Source: Annona cherimola (lineage: Eukaryota; Streptophyta; Magnoliopsida; Magnoliales; Annonaceae). Taken from it: a stretch of 64,000 nucleotides of DNA. The stretch lies in NCBI GenBank assembly GCA_030490835.1, contig CM059971.1, positions 52,562,012-52,626,011 on the forward strand. Reading direction: 5' to 3'. Of this stretch, positions 21,667 through 32,862 are shown piece by piece (the first letter of the stretch is position 1; each line of letters starts with the position of its first letter). Position numbers and translations under genes: made by a program. The notes under the pieces were generated by a model, which saw nothing but the letters and a program-made list of their open reading frames with translations, ran no database searches and was not told where the DNA came from.

Positions 21667-23323
21667 TGTTGGTCCCGAGTTAATGGCAAAACCCAAGAGG
21701 GGAGGGTGAATTGGGTATTTAAAAAATTTATAACTTAAACAGAAACTTTACCTCGGATTAATCTAATCCCCTTAATGAAGAAACGAAATGGAAAGCAATA
21801 TAATGTAGAGAGCAGAAATATAAATCAAGCACACAAGATTTTTATAGTGGTTTGGGCAACCTCCCTACTCCACTCTTCTAAGCTCACACTCCTTGTGACT
21901 TGGGTTCCACTATTGTATTCTTCAAATACAATTAGAGTCACTGCTCTCTTCTAGATTCCAGCTCTAGGGGGCTTCAACACAACACAGCACAAGTAGGTGA
22001 TGAGTTCCACTCCAATCACACACTACCTTGCTTACACTTGATCTTAATTCCTCAAACTAAATCAAGTTCAATACAAACAAATAAAATAACAAAAGGAGTC
22101 TACACTTTATAGATGTGTAAAAATAATTTGGCGCAGAGAAGAACTTGTAATGTAGGCTTTGAAGATTCTGAAGTTGGGCTCTTGCAGTTTGAAGCGAAGT
22201 TCTTCCTCTTTGAATGGCTTGATCTCTTTAGAGCTCTTGTAGATGTGAGTTAAGCACACTTAATGATTCTCAGCCACTTCCCTCGTCCACAATAACTCCC
22301 TTTTATAATTGTGGAGGGAATCCGAACGTTTGAAGGTAGGTGGCGCGCATTTAATGCGCCAACGTTCGAATAAATTCCGACCGTTGCGACCCAAGTCGCA
22401 GGTGGAGTCGACTTCGGATGCGACTTCGCCCAAGTCGCAGATGGAGTCGACTTCGGGTGCGACTTCGCCTCTCCGTCGCAACTTCAAGTTCTAGGTCGGG
22501 TCGACTTAGGTATCGACTTGACCCAAGTCGCAGGTGAAGTCGACTTCGGGTGCGACTTCACCTTGTCAGCTGGCTTTGATGAACTTGAATAATTTCGAGA
22601 TGCTTGTTCCTTCATGACTTTATTTCTTTTGCATTTCTCATGTCTTTCCTTTATTGTTTTTGCTTTTATTTGCTCCATGTTCTGTAAGCCTTGAATCTTT
22701 GAATAACTTCTTGGTCAAGCTTATGCATCTTGTTTTGAACTTGGATTGGTCTTCATAGCTTGAGTTTCTTCATCTTGAAGCATACTTGAATCTTTGCCTT
22801 GGACTTGATAGATTTAAGTTGATCTTGCACCTTTGATTAGGTATTGAAAACACTCAAGTTGATTCTTGGAATGAACTTGAATCTGCATCTTTGAGCTTGA
22901 GAGCATCAAGTCGAACTTGGGGTCGACTTCGTCCGTGACTTCGCCCAAGTCGCAACTGGAGTCGACTTCGTTTGCGACTTCGGCATTCTTCCATCCCAAA
23001 TTCAGCTCATGAGTGAATCTCCCGACTGAAGTCGATGCTGGAGTCGACTTCGTTTGCGACTTGGGAAGCCAAGTCGCAAGTGGAGTCGACTTGGCCTGCG
23101 ACTTCACTTGTTCTTCTCCCATTTTCAACTCTAGACAGATTTGGCTTCTTGAAGTCGATCTTGAGGTCGACTTGGGGAACGACTTGGCCTTTCATGTTCT
23201 ATTTTCTTCAACCGTATATACCTTAAACATTTCCACAAACATGTTAGTAGCCAAGACTTACTCAAATTGATTTGTTTAATCATCAAAACATATATTTAAC
23301 TTGTTTTCCACATATTTCCAACA
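21667..23323 (-). repeat. Outer Copia 3' LTR
   Basis: 1,657 bp; the plus strand begins TGTTGGTCCCGAGTTAATGG and ends CATATTTCCAACA. It shows visible mismatches to the other LTR (for example around 21,750 and 21,855). It contains two blocks of a GTCGAC-centred minisatellite (22,385-22,560 and 22,915-23,185) and a TATA box at 22,298-22,308 (minus TTATAAAAGGG). Confidence 0.92.
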
Positions 23324-23345
23324 ATCTCCCCCTTTTTGATGATTG
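23324..23345 (-). other. Outer Copia polypurine tract
   Basis: The minus strand reads AAAAAGGGGGAGAT immediately before the 3' LTR. A further C-rich series (plus strand) lies at 23,450-23,570 between pol and the tract, with repeats of CTACTCTTCTCCCC. Confidence 0.8.
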
Positions 23346-23575
23346 ACAAAACCGATTTGAGTGTATACCTTTCAATTGCTTAAAAAATAACATGATCATT
23401 TTGTATTGTGAAATTTTATCATTCTTATGCTCATGCAAAACATATCCTTCTCTTCTCCCCAAACATATCCTACTCTTCTCCCCCTCAAATCCTACTCTTC
23501 TCTCCCTTTTTGTCAATATATCAAAGAGATAGGTGGGTTTGCTCCCCCTAAACAGGTGCTCCCCCTAAGTTTATG

Positions 23576-25464
23576 CTAAGTTAATTCAATCATTCCCATG
23601 TCATTTCTAATCTTATAAAATGCTTCTTTTTCTAGGGGCTTTGTAAATATGTCTGCAACTTGATCCTCTGTTCTTACATATACCAAACATATGTCATGAT
23701 TTTCCACATGTTCTCTAATAAAATGGTGTCTAAGGTCTATATGTTTGGTCCTAGAATGCAAGACTGGATTCTTAGTTAGACATATGGCACTAGTATTATC
23801 ACATCTGATGGGTATATCTTTAAAATCCATGCCATAGTCCCTAAGTTGCTATTTCATCCAAAGTAATTGGGCACAACAGCTCCCGGCGGCAATGTATTCG
23901 GCTTCCGCCGTAGATAGAGCAACACTAGTTTGTTTTCTTGAAAACCATGAAACCAACATGCTTCCAAGAAACTGACATGTTCCACTAGTGCTCTTTCTAT
24001 CTACTTTGTAACCGGCAAAATTCGCATCCGAGTAGCCGATTAAATCAAAATTAGAGCCCTTTGGATACCAAAGTCCTATATTGGTAGTGTCAACTAGGTA
24101 TCTGAAAATTCTTTTCACAGCTACCAAGTGTGATTCTTTTGGACATGATTGAAATCTAGAGCACATACACACACTAAATAATATATCAGGCCTAGAAGCA
24201 GTTAAATACAACGAAGATCCTATCATGCTTCTATACAATTTCAAATCAACCAATTTTCCTTTTTCATCTTTGTCGATTTTGATTGTTGAGTTCATTGGCG
24301 TGTTTGCTCCTTTGCTATTTTTCATGCCAAACTTCTTCAGCATTTCTTTGATATACTTGGACTGGTTAATGAAGATTCCTTCATTTAATTGCTTGATTTG
24401 CAGTCCAAGGAAGAAGTTTAGTTCTCCCATCATGCTCATCTCAAATTCTTTCTGCATAAGCTCAGAAAATTCTTGACAAAGATTCTCATTAGTAGCACCG
24501 AAAATGATATCATCAACATAAATTTGAATGATCAATATATCCTTTTCTTTATACTTGATAAACAAAGTGGTGTCTACCTTTCCTTTTTGAAAATCATGAT
24601 CAATCAGAAATTTGCTTAATCTATCATACCAAGCCCTTGGGGCTTGTTTTAATCCATATAATGCTTTGGTTAACTTGTATACAAATTGAGATTGATCTTT
24701 TTCCTCAAATCCAGGTGCTTGTTCAACATACACCTCTTCATTTATATATCCATTCAAAAATGCGCTTTTAACATCCATTTGAAACAATTTAAAGTTCATG
24801 TGAGATGCAAAAGCTAATAAGATGCGAATTGCTTCCAATCTAGCAACCGGGGCATAGGATTCCTCAAAATCTATTCCTTCTTCTTGTGAGTATCCTTTTG
24901 CCACAAGTCTAGCTTTGTTTCTCACTACAAGTCCACTTTCATCTAATTTGTTCCTAAAGACCCACTTGGTGCCAATAACAGTACAATCATTTGGCCTAGG
25001 AACAAGGTGTCAAACTTGATTTCTTTCAAATTGATTTAGCTCTTCTTGCATAGCTATAATCCAGTTTTCATCATTAAGAGCTTGATCAATATTAGAAGGT
25101 TCAATTTTAGATACAAACGCGTATTGTCCACAAACATTTTGTTTTGATCTTCTAGTTTTCACACCTTCATATACATTCCCTATAACTTGTTCAATTGGAT
25201 GGGCATGTTTGAATTTCAAATCTGTTGGAGGTTTGTAGGAATTATTACCTTCACTTACCCTTTCCTTCATTGAATCTTCTTGCTTTTCCACATGCAGTTT
25301 TTCAAAATTGCTTGCTACATCATCTGCATCACTTAAATCATCTTTTCTTTTGTAGCATGGGTTAGTTTCATCAAAAACAACATGTATGGACTCTTCTACA
25401 ACTTGGTTTTCTTTATTGAATACTCTATATGCTTTGCTATTTGATGAGTACCCAAGGAATATTG
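23576..25464 (-). pseudogene. Outer Copia pol, 3' part (RT and RNase H)
   Basis: The frame resumes next to the target site at 25,464 and codes the integrase tail, RT ([54 protein letters not shown]) and RNase H ([44 protein letters not shown]). Two nonsense codons break it: TGA near 25,008, in place of the Trp that precedes HLVP in the inner copy, and TAG near 23,847, in place of Gln after QLLWMK. The end matches the inner pol (RNDMGM). Confidence 0.93.
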
Positions 25465-27176
25465 TGTTGGTCCCGAGTCGATGGCTAAACCCAAGAGAGG
25501 AGGGGTGAATTGGGTTCTTTAAAAAAAACTTTGATAAATATAGACTTAACCCCTTGAGAAATTAATCCCCTTTTGAAAAGAGATAGAGAGCAATAAAAAT
25601 AAAGCAGTAAGAAGAAATATAACACAAGATTTATAGTGGTTCGGGCAAACCTTCCCTACTCCACTCTTCCAAGCTCACACTCCGTTGTGACTTGGGTTCC
25701 ACTATGTATTCCACGAATACACTTAGAGTCACCGCTCTCTTCTAGATTCCAGCTCTAGGGGGCATATACAACTAGAGCCACTTGCTCTCTTCTAGATTCT
25801 AGCTCTAGGGGGCATAGACAAATCACTGCACAAGTAGGTGACAATCACACCCTACTTTGCATACACTTGATCTTAGCTACCATAGCTAAAACAAGTTTAA
25901 TACAACAAGACTTTAAATTAAGAAAAGCTACACTTTACAGTGATGTGTAGGCAAGTTGAGCTTGAGGAAGAAATTAGAAGCAGCTCGGATGTGAATCGAT
26001 GAAGCAGCTTGCAACTTGAGGCTCTTTCTTCCTTTTAACGTATATGGACTACTCAAATATGGAGAAGAGGAATATGGAATCACTTTCTTGCACTTCTTTT
26101 CTCTCTTAGACCTTTGTGATGTGTATATGAGTGTCTTATTATTTTTCACGTTCACTTGAGGGTCCTTTTATAGATTGAAGAGAATATGAACGTTGTAGAA
26201 GTGGTTGGCGCGCAATAAATGAACTCCAACGTTCAAAAATTTGAACGTTATACCCAAGTCGAAGGTGGAGTCGACTTGGGATGCGACTTGGCTACCCAAG
26301 TCGCATCTGGAGTCGACTTCGTCTGCGACTCCAGTTCTTCGGATTCCCAAGCCTTAGGCTTGGTCGACTTGACTTCAGACTTCGACCCAAGTCGATCCTG
26401 AAGTCGACTTGGCCTGCGACTTGGCTCGGGTTTTGCTGAAGCTGCTTTGATCTTCAAGTTGTGTTCTTCTATCTTGGATTGGCTTGATTCTTATGAGTCT
26501 TGGGAAAGCTTGATTCTTGCTTAGATGATTCATGCATATTTGACTTATGTAGTCTTGATAGACATTATTTGAATCATACTTGTATCTTTGTCTTTGAGCT
26601 TGATAGACTTGATTTGATGTAGAACATGAATCTTGACTTTGAATTTGACTCATTTGTTTTTCATCTTGATTCCTTGGACTTGAGTGATAAATTCTCTTGA
26701 ATATCTTGAAAACTGCATCTTTGAAGTTTGAATTTCTCAAGTCGCGGATGGAGTCGACCTGGCCTGCGACTTCACCCAAGTCGCACCTGGAGTCGACTTG
26801 GCCTGCGACTTGGGCAGTTTTGTGCCCCAAAATCAGCGCTGGACACTTTTTTGCATTTGAAGTCGATAGCGAGGTCGACTTCGTTTGCGACTTGGCTACC
26901 AAGTCGCATCTGGAGTCGACTTGACCTGCGACTTCACTTGTCAGTTCACTTGTCTTTTGAGGTTCTTTCTCAAGTCGATATTTGAGTCGACTTTGGGATC
27001 GACTTCATCCTAAGTCGAAGTCCAAGTCGACTTGGGGTTCGACTTGGCCACCTAAGTTTCTTTAAATCACATAACAAACTCATTAGTACTTAAAATACAC
27101 TCAAGTTAGTTCTTTGTTAATCATCAAAACTCAGTCTTTGATTAATTTGTTTTGTTTTGAAGCATTGTTTCCAACA
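25465..27176 (-). repeat. Inner Copia 3' LTR
   Basis: 1,712 bp. It contains ten GTCGAC motifs in two blocks (26,262-26,420 and 26,745-27,050) and a minus-strand TATA box CTATAAAAGG at 26,164-26,173. Open frames inside it (for example 26,375-26,902) are identical in the other LTR and are products of the minisatellite, not genes. Confidence 0.95.
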
Positions 27177-27198
27177 ATCTCCCCCTTTTTGATGATTG
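27177..27198 (-). other. Inner Copia polypurine tract
   Basis: The minus strand reads AAAAAGGGGGAGAT against the LTR start. A second similar tract (minus AAAAAAGGGGGAGATA) lies at 27,500-27,516, just after the extra ORF's stop. Confidence 0.8.
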
Positions 27199-27515
27199 AC
27201 AAAACTAAATTGAATTTATACCTTTCAGGATGAGTGCATTTATATTGTTCTCAAAAACAGAGCATGAGTCAACAGATTTTATCCAACCATTCAAGTATTC
27301 AACACAGATTGTAACCAATCATTTAAGTATTCAAAACAGACTATAACTAATCATTCATATAAGCACATGTCAATCAAAAGTAAGTTTCATATCATTCATT
27401 TCATTTCAGTTTACAATGTAAAGCAAATGAAATTTCCTAAGTAAAATCTACCCGACCCAAAACTCAAAGAAGTTCAACTCAACTCAATTCCTAAATTCTA
27501 TCTCCCCCTTTTTTG

Positions 27516-29093
27516 TCAATCGATCAAAAATAATGATTTTGTGAATTGAAATTGAGAGATCGGATATGGGATTGGTTCGATAGGACAATGATGGGCCGAT
27601 GAGTAAACAAGAGAAGCGTGATCTGGAGTTGCTTCTTTATGAACTGAACCTGACTCGTAAGGATCGAGTTCAGGCATGGGTTTCTTCTTATGTCGTCCTG
27701 AGGCAAGATGATAGCGGATAGTCCGCATTTTCCGCTCAATTTTGTCTTGCCGGGAGTGCATATCCTCGAGGGCATTGTGAACGCCGGTGATAAGACTTGT
27801 CATCCGGTCTTCTTGATAACCCATTTCTGCCCTCATAGCAATAATTTCATCTTTTAAATCCTTTAGGGTGACCTCCTCAGAAGAGGTTGGAGGCACCCGT
27901 TCTCTTGCAGCGGACCCTTGTGGAGAATAGGATCCGTGCGATATGGGAGATGCTGGCTCCTCTTGAGCAGGTGGTGCCGCGGGAGGTTGCTCCCCCTCAG
28001 TCTGTGCTCGTTCTTCTTCCGGAGCTTCAGCCCTTAGTTGAAGCACGTTAATCTTCATCCGTTGAATGAGTGCTTTGTTGATGGCATTGGTGGATTTCAG
28101 TACTTCGAAGGGCTCGCCTTCAATATCCACTTCAAAGTGTTCAAGGATCTTTGTGATCCAGGTGCCATATGGTAGGACTCCCCGCGGATTGTCCTTTCTG
28201 GAGGCCAATGCTTCAAGAAATAGTCTTGGTAAGCTAACCTTGACTCTGTTTGCCACCTTCCAGAGTATCCCGGCTTCTTGTGGGTTTAACTGATTTCTTC
28301 CACCGCCCTTTGGGTAGATGCAGTGGGCAATGAGAAGTCTGAGTACGCGAAGCCTAGGGGAGAGATCCATGTAATGAAGAAATTTGATTCCTGGGTGATA
28401 TTTATTGCTTCGGGTGAGCTGATTATACATTTGATCCAGCGTAAGATCTTCAGGAAGTGGCTCATCTATGTGGGGAACTTCAAGTATCTGACCAATTTTT
28501 ACCAAGGCCGTTGCCAAACTTGGAGTTATTCCTCTTCCAAAAAATATATTCACTCCTTTGACAAAGCTTCCATAGTACTCTTCATCCCACAAATAGTAAA
28601 AGATTCTGGTAAGATCTGGATAGACTTTTTCATCTTCTTTTAGGAGCTTCGTCCATCCTTGGAAATCCAATAGATCTTCTATGTCGGATCCATAATCTTT
28701 TAAGAACTTAAAATCAATAATCTTGGGAATGAATACCTTACGCTCATAGAAATGTTTGTAAAACCTGCTGTGCTGGAGTTCGGTTTTGAAGTATGTTGTT
28801 GGCATTTTCAACACTTGAGCTTTAGCAGCTGTGTTGCCTCTTTGACGTGCCCCAGATTGAGTACTTTGTGAGGTTTGGGCTTGTTCCTCACGACCTGCTG
28901 TGTTTGACGGGGTTCCCGTTTGAAAACGCACTCGGCGGCCTGTGGAAGTAGATGGTTCTTCCCGGGCTCGCTTTGAGGAAGTGCGCTGTCTTTTTGGCAC
29001 TTCGTCGTTGGTATGGGACGTAGATTGTCTGGGAACTGGTTTGAGGGATGGTTTTGAGACGGCTAGCTTAGGAGGTCTAGGTTTTGGAGCCAT
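27516..29093 (-). CDS. Extra ORF of the inner Copia, putative plant-transposon-protein type
   Basis: 525 codons, uninterrupted, starting at an ATG (29,093) and ending 340 bp before the 3' LTR. Residues 1-95 are basic, Ser/Thr/Pro-rich and probably disordered. Residues ~100-330 (HFYERKVFIPKIIDF, DFQGWTKLL, YLWDEEYYGSFVKGV, GGGRNQLNPQEAGILWKV) resemble the domain often annotated as 'putative plant transposon protein' or 'envelope-like' in retroelement-derived plant proteins. Residues ~340-400 are acidic and Pro-rich. Residues ~405-475 form a likely coiled coil (LKDLKDEIIAMRAEMGYQED). No signal peptide or membrane segment is visible, so an envelope role is not supported. Function unknown; the outer relative lacks it. 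Confidence 0.78.
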   Translation of the reverse strand: MAPKPRPPKLAVSKPSLKPVPRQSTSHTNDEVPKRQRTSSKRAREEPSTSTGRRVRFQTGTPSNTAGREEQAQTSQSTQSGARQRGNTAAKAQVLKMPTTYFKTELQHSRFYKHFYERKVFIPKIIDFKFLKDYGSDIEDLLDFQGWTKLLKEDEKVYPDLTRIFYYLWDEEYYGSFVKGVNIFFGRGITPSLATALVKIGQILEVPHIDEPLPEDLTLDQMYNQLTRSNKYHPGIKFLHYMDLSPRLRVLRLLIAHCIYPKGGGRNQLNPQEAGILWKVANRVKVSLPRLFLEALASRKDNPRGVLPYGTWITKILEHFEVDIEGEPFEVLKSTNAINKALIQRMKINVLQLRAEAPEEERAQTEGEQPPAAPPAQEEPASPISHGSYSPQGSAARERVPPTSSEEVTLKDLKDEIIAMRAEMGYQEDRMTSLITGVHNALEDMHSRQDKIERKMRTIRYHLASGRHKKKPMPELDPYESGSVHKEATPDHASLVYSSAHHCPIEPIPYPISQFQFTKSLFLID

Positions 29094-29777
29094 TGAGTTT
29101 GGAAGTTCGAAATGGAAGAAGAAGAGTTAGGAATGGAAGGTTTTGGAATGGCCGTTCGCCGGAGCTGGAACAAAGATTTTGCCGGAAACAGGGAAAAGAG
29201 AGAGAGAGAGAGAGAGAGAGAATACTGAGAGAGGGAGTACGAAACAGAGGGAGAGAGAGAAAGAAACAGAGGGAGAGAGAGAGAAAAATGGAGAGAAAAA
29301 CTGTTGGAAGAGCCGGATGTTGCCGGAGTTTCGGAAGACGAGAGAAACGCCAGAGACAGGGAGAACCGGAGAGAGAGAGAGATGAATGCTGCAGGCGGGA
29401 AAAAGAAGAAGACAGAGAAGAGAAGGGTAGAAAGCTGAGATTCGGAGTCGCCGGAGGAGAGAAGGGTAGAAAGCTGTAGGCGGGAAAAAAAAATGGAGAA
29501 GAAAAGAAGGAGAAGAAAGAAAAAGAGAGGAAGTCGCAGAAGTCGGACGGTCGCGCGCGGAGTCGACTTGCCCTAGGCGAAGTCGACTTCGGTTCCTCGG
29601 AGTCGACTTCGCCCTAGTGCGGAGTCGACTTCGACTTTGTGGAGTCGACTTGGCTATAGAAGCAGAGTCGACTTCACTTTCCCAAGTCGACTTGGCGGAG
29701 TCGACTTGGCTCCCATGGAGTCGACTTGACTCATCGACTTGACCTTTTTCAGATTTTAGTTTCTTGTTTGATATTTC
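29094..29777 (-). other. Spacer between pol and extra ORF: GA microsatellite and GTCGAC repeat
   Basis: In minus sense, pol ends and is followed by nine GTCGAC motifs (29,560-29,745), each inside a variant of the LTR minisatellite. A purine-rich block (plus) or CT-rich block (minus) with a (GA)n run at 29,196-29,220 comes next, up to the ATG of the extra ORF. A CT-rich leader before an ATG is common in plant gene 5' untranslated regions, so the ORF may have arrived with its own leader; that is inference. Confidence 0.7.
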
Positions 29778-32700
29778 CTAATTTAGCTCCATCATCCCCA
29801 TATCATTTCTAATTTTATAAAATGATTCTTTGGCTAATGGTTTGGTAAGGATATCAGCAATTTGGTCTTCTGTTTTCACATATTCTAAACATACATCATG
29901 ATTTTCAACATGTTCACGAATAAAATGGTGTCTCACATCAATATGCTTGGTTCTTGAATGCAGTACAGGATTTTTAGTCAAACAAATTGCACTTGTATTA
30001 TCACATCTAATAGGAATATCAACATAATCAATACCATAATCTTTCAATTGTTGTTTCATCCAAAGTAATTGGGCACAACAACTACCGGCGGCTATGTATT
30101 CGGCTTCCGCGGTAGATAGAGCAACACTTGTTTGTTTTCTTGAATACCATGAAACTAACATATGTCCAAGAAACTGACAAGTTCCACTGGTACTTTTTCT
30201 ATCTACCTTATATCCGGAAAAATCTGCATCCGAATAGCCGATTAGATCAAAGGTTGACCCCTTTGGATACCATAGTCCAAGATTGGTAGTTTTTATCAAA
30301 TATTTAAAAATTCTTTTTACAGCATGTAGATGTGATTCTTTAGGGCATGCTTGAAATCTAGAACACATACAAACACTGAATAAGATATCGGGTCTAGAAG
30401 CAGTTAAATATAACAAAGATCCTATCATGCTTCTATAAAGCGTTTGATCGATACATTTACCGTTTTCGTCCGTGTCGATCTTGATTGTAGAGCTCATTGG
30501 AGTGTTTGCCCCTTTGCTATTCTGCAATCCAAATTTCTTGAGCATTTCCTTGACGTACTTGGACTGGTTCAAGAATATCCCTTCACTTTGTTGCTTAATT
30601 TGCAGTCCAAGGAAGAAATTTAATTCTCCCATCATGCTCATTTCGAATTCGCTCTGCATAATCTTAGAAAATTCTTGACAAAGATTTTCATTAGTAGCAC
30701 CGAAAATTATGTCATCTACATAAATCTGTACAATTAAAATATCTTTGTTTTTGTATTTGATGAACAAAGTAGTATCTACTTTCCCTCTTAAAAACTCATG
30801 ATCAATCAAAAATTTGTTCAACCTTTCATACCAAACTCTTGGAGCTTGCTTTAATCCATATAGTGCTTTGGTCAATTTATAAACATACTTTGATTGATTC
30901 ATTTCTTCAAAACCAGGGGGTTGTTCAACATATACTTCTTCATTCAAATAGCCATTCAAAAATGCGCTTTTTACATCCATTTGGAACAATTTGAAATTCA
31001 TATAAGAAGCGAATGCTAGTAGAATACGTATGGCTTCTAATCTAGCCACGGGTGCATATGATTCTTCAAAATCGATTCCTTCTTCTTGAGAATACCCTTT
31101 GGCTACTAATCTGGCCTTGTTTCTAATTACAAGTCCGCTTTCATCTAATTTGTTCCTAAATACCCATTTGGTACCAATGATAGTGTGATTATTTGGTCTA
31201 GGAACTAAGTGCCATACATTGTTCCTTTCGAATTGGTTTAGCTCTTCTTGCATTGCAATCACCCAATTTTCATCATTGAGAGCTTGTTCAATGGTATTTG
31301 GTTCAATTTTAGATACAAAGGCATATTGGCCATAAACGTTTTGTTTTGATCTTCTAGTTTTCACTCCTTCATATACATTTCCAATAACTTGCTCAATTGG
31401 ATGGGCATTTTTGAACTTTAAATCAGTTGGAGGTTTATAAGAATCATTACCTTCACTTACCTCTTCCTCCATGAGATTTTCTGGCTTGAGCTCGAGTTCC
31501 TTTGGTTGTTCTTTACCTTTTGTCTCATCTGCATCACTTAGTTCATCCTCCTTTCTCGGAGTTTGGTTAATTTCATCAAATACAACATGTATGGATTCTT
31601 CAACAACTTGGTTTCGTTTATTGAAAACTCTATATGCTTTGCTATTTGATGAATATCTAAGAAATATAGCCTCATCACTTTTAGCATCTAACTTTCCCAA
31701 GTTAGTTTTTCCATTATTCAAAACATAACATGTACATCCAAAAGCATGAAAATAAGAAATATTTGGTTTTCTTCCTTTCCATAGTTCATATGGGGTCTTT
31801 TTCAAGATTGCTCGAATGGTGACACGGTTCAATACATGACAAGCTGTACTTACAGCTTCACCCCAAAATTTCTTGGATAGATTGCTCTCATTTAGCATAG
31901 TTCTAGCCATCTCTTGTATAGTTCTATTTTTCCTTTCTACTACTCCATTTTGTTGTGGAGTTCTTGGTGCAGAAAATGTGTGGTGAATTCCTTTTTCATT
32001 GCAAAATTCCATGAATCGTTTGTTTTCGAATTCGCCACCATGATCGCTTCTTATGGTCACAATAGTACTTTGTTTTTCATTTTGCACCAAATTTACAAAA
32101 GTTGCAAACATAGAGAAGGCTTCATCTTTACTAGCTAAGAGAATTATCCATGTGAATCTTGAAAAATCATCAACTATGACAAATACATATTTCTTTCCAC
32201 CAATGGTTAGAATGTCGGATGGCCCGTATAGATCCATGTGTAGCAAATCAAGTGGCTTGGTGGTGGAAATTTCCTTTTTGGTAGAGAAAGGCATCTTGGG
32301 TTGTTTTGATAATTGACATGCCTTACAAATCTTGTCCTTGTCATATTTCAATCTTGGTAATCCTTCTACCAAACTCTTTTTCCATAGGGTTTTTATGTTT
32401 CCCATGTTTATATGTCCAAGCCTTTTATGCCAAACCCATGGATCATTATCAATGGCCATTAGACATTGACCATTCAATTCATCAAGTGAAACCAAATATA
32501 CATTTCCATGTCTTTTACCACTAAACATGATATGCTCTCCATCAAATACATTACATATAGATGATTCAAACACAATTTTGTATCCTTTATCACATAATTG
32601 GCTAATGCTCATTAGATTGTGTTTGAGTCCTTCAACAAACAAAACATCTTCCATGCATGCATTTGAAAAGCTATGTATATTTCCTTTACCTTTGATTTTA

Positions 32701-32855
32701 CCTTTTTCATTATTGCCAAAAGCAACCACTCCATCATTACAAGGCATAAGTTTGTGAAATAAACTTCTTTCACCGGTCATATGCCTTGAGCAACCGCTAT
32801 CCATAAACCATTCATTGTTTGCCTTTGCCTTAAGACATGTCTGAAAAATAAGCAA
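29778..32855 (-). CDS. Inner Copia pol polyprotein (PR-IN-RT-RNase H)
   Basis: 1,025 codons with no stop. In order: protease with active site [11 protein letters not shown] (~18-28); pre-integrase zinc site WHKRLGH...CKAC (~140-181); integrase core D-D-E in HMDLYGPSD (~205), SDHGGEF (~270) and NGVVERKNR (~302); reverse transcriptase with [27 protein letters not shown] and catalytic [12 protein letters not shown] (~711-722); RNase H with [15 protein letters not shown] and CDNTSAI, ending [10 protein letters not shown]. Catalytic residues of all four enzymes are present. The frame overlaps gag by about seven codons in the +1 frame, so the first in-frame start listed is not necessarily the true start. 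Product cuts the polyprotein, copies RNA and inserts the DNA. Confidence 0.95.
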   Translation of the reverse strand: MLIFQTCLKAKANNEWFMDSGCSRHMTGERSLFHKLMPCNDGVVAFGNNEKGKIKGKGNIHSFSNACMEDVLFVEGLKHNLMSISQLCDKGYKIVFESSICNVFDGEHIMFSGKRHGNVYLVSLDELNGQCLMAIDNDPWVWHKRLGHINMGNIKTLWKKSLVEGLPRLKYDKDKICKACQLSKQPKMPFSTKKEISTTKPLDLLHMDLYGPSDILTIGGKKYVFVIVDDFSRFTWIILLASKDEAFSMFATFVNLVQNEKQSTIVTIRSDHGGEFENKRFMEFCNEKGIHHTFSAPRTPQQNGVVERKNRTIQEMARTMLNESNLSKKFWGEAVSTACHVLNRVTIRAILKKTPYELWKGRKPNISYFHAFGCTCYVLNNGKTNLGKLDAKSDEAIFLRYSSNSKAYRVFNKRNQVVEESIHVVFDEINQTPRKEDELSDADETKGKEQPKELELKPENLMEEEVSEGNDSYKPPTDLKFKNAHPIEQVIGNVYEGVKTRRSKQNVYGQYAFVSKIEPNTIEQALNDENWVIAMQEELNQFERNNVWHLVPRPNNHTIIGTKWVFRNKLDESGLVIRNKARLVAKGYSQEEGIDFEESYAPVARLEAIRILLAFASYMNFKLFQMDVKSAFLNGYLNEEVYVEQPPGFEEMNQSKYVYKLTKALYGLKQAPRVWYERLNKFLIDHEFLRGKVDTTLFIKYKNKDILIVQIYVDDIIFGATNENLCQEFSKIMQSEFEMSMMGELNFFLGLQIKQQSEGIFLNQSKYVKEMLKKFGLQNSKGANTPMSSTIKIDTDENGKCIDQTLYRSMIGSLLYLTASRPDILFSVCMCSRFQACPKESHLHAVKRIFKYLIKTTNLGLWYPKGSTFDLIGYSDADFSGYKVDRKSTSGTCQFLGHMLVSWYSRKQTSVALSTAEAEYIAAGSCCAQLLWMKQQLKDYGIDYVDIPIRCDNTSAICLTKNPVLHSRTKHIDVRHHFIREHVENHDVCLEYVKTEDQIADILTKPLAKESFYKIRNDMGMMELN

Positions 32856-32862
32856 ATAAATC

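Noticed and set aside
26375..26902. 175-codon frame in the inner Copia LTR, identical at 35,624-36,151
   Set aside because: It is produced by the GTCGAC minisatellite and is identical only because the LTRs are; the sequence lies in non-coding LTR.
27516..29093. Retroviral-type envelope protein
   Set aside because: There is no signal peptide, membrane segment or cleavage site, so the label 'envelope' was not used.
29084..29479. 131-codon Arg/Glu-rich plus-strand frame
   Set aside because: It arises from the GA-rich leader of the extra ORF on the other strand.
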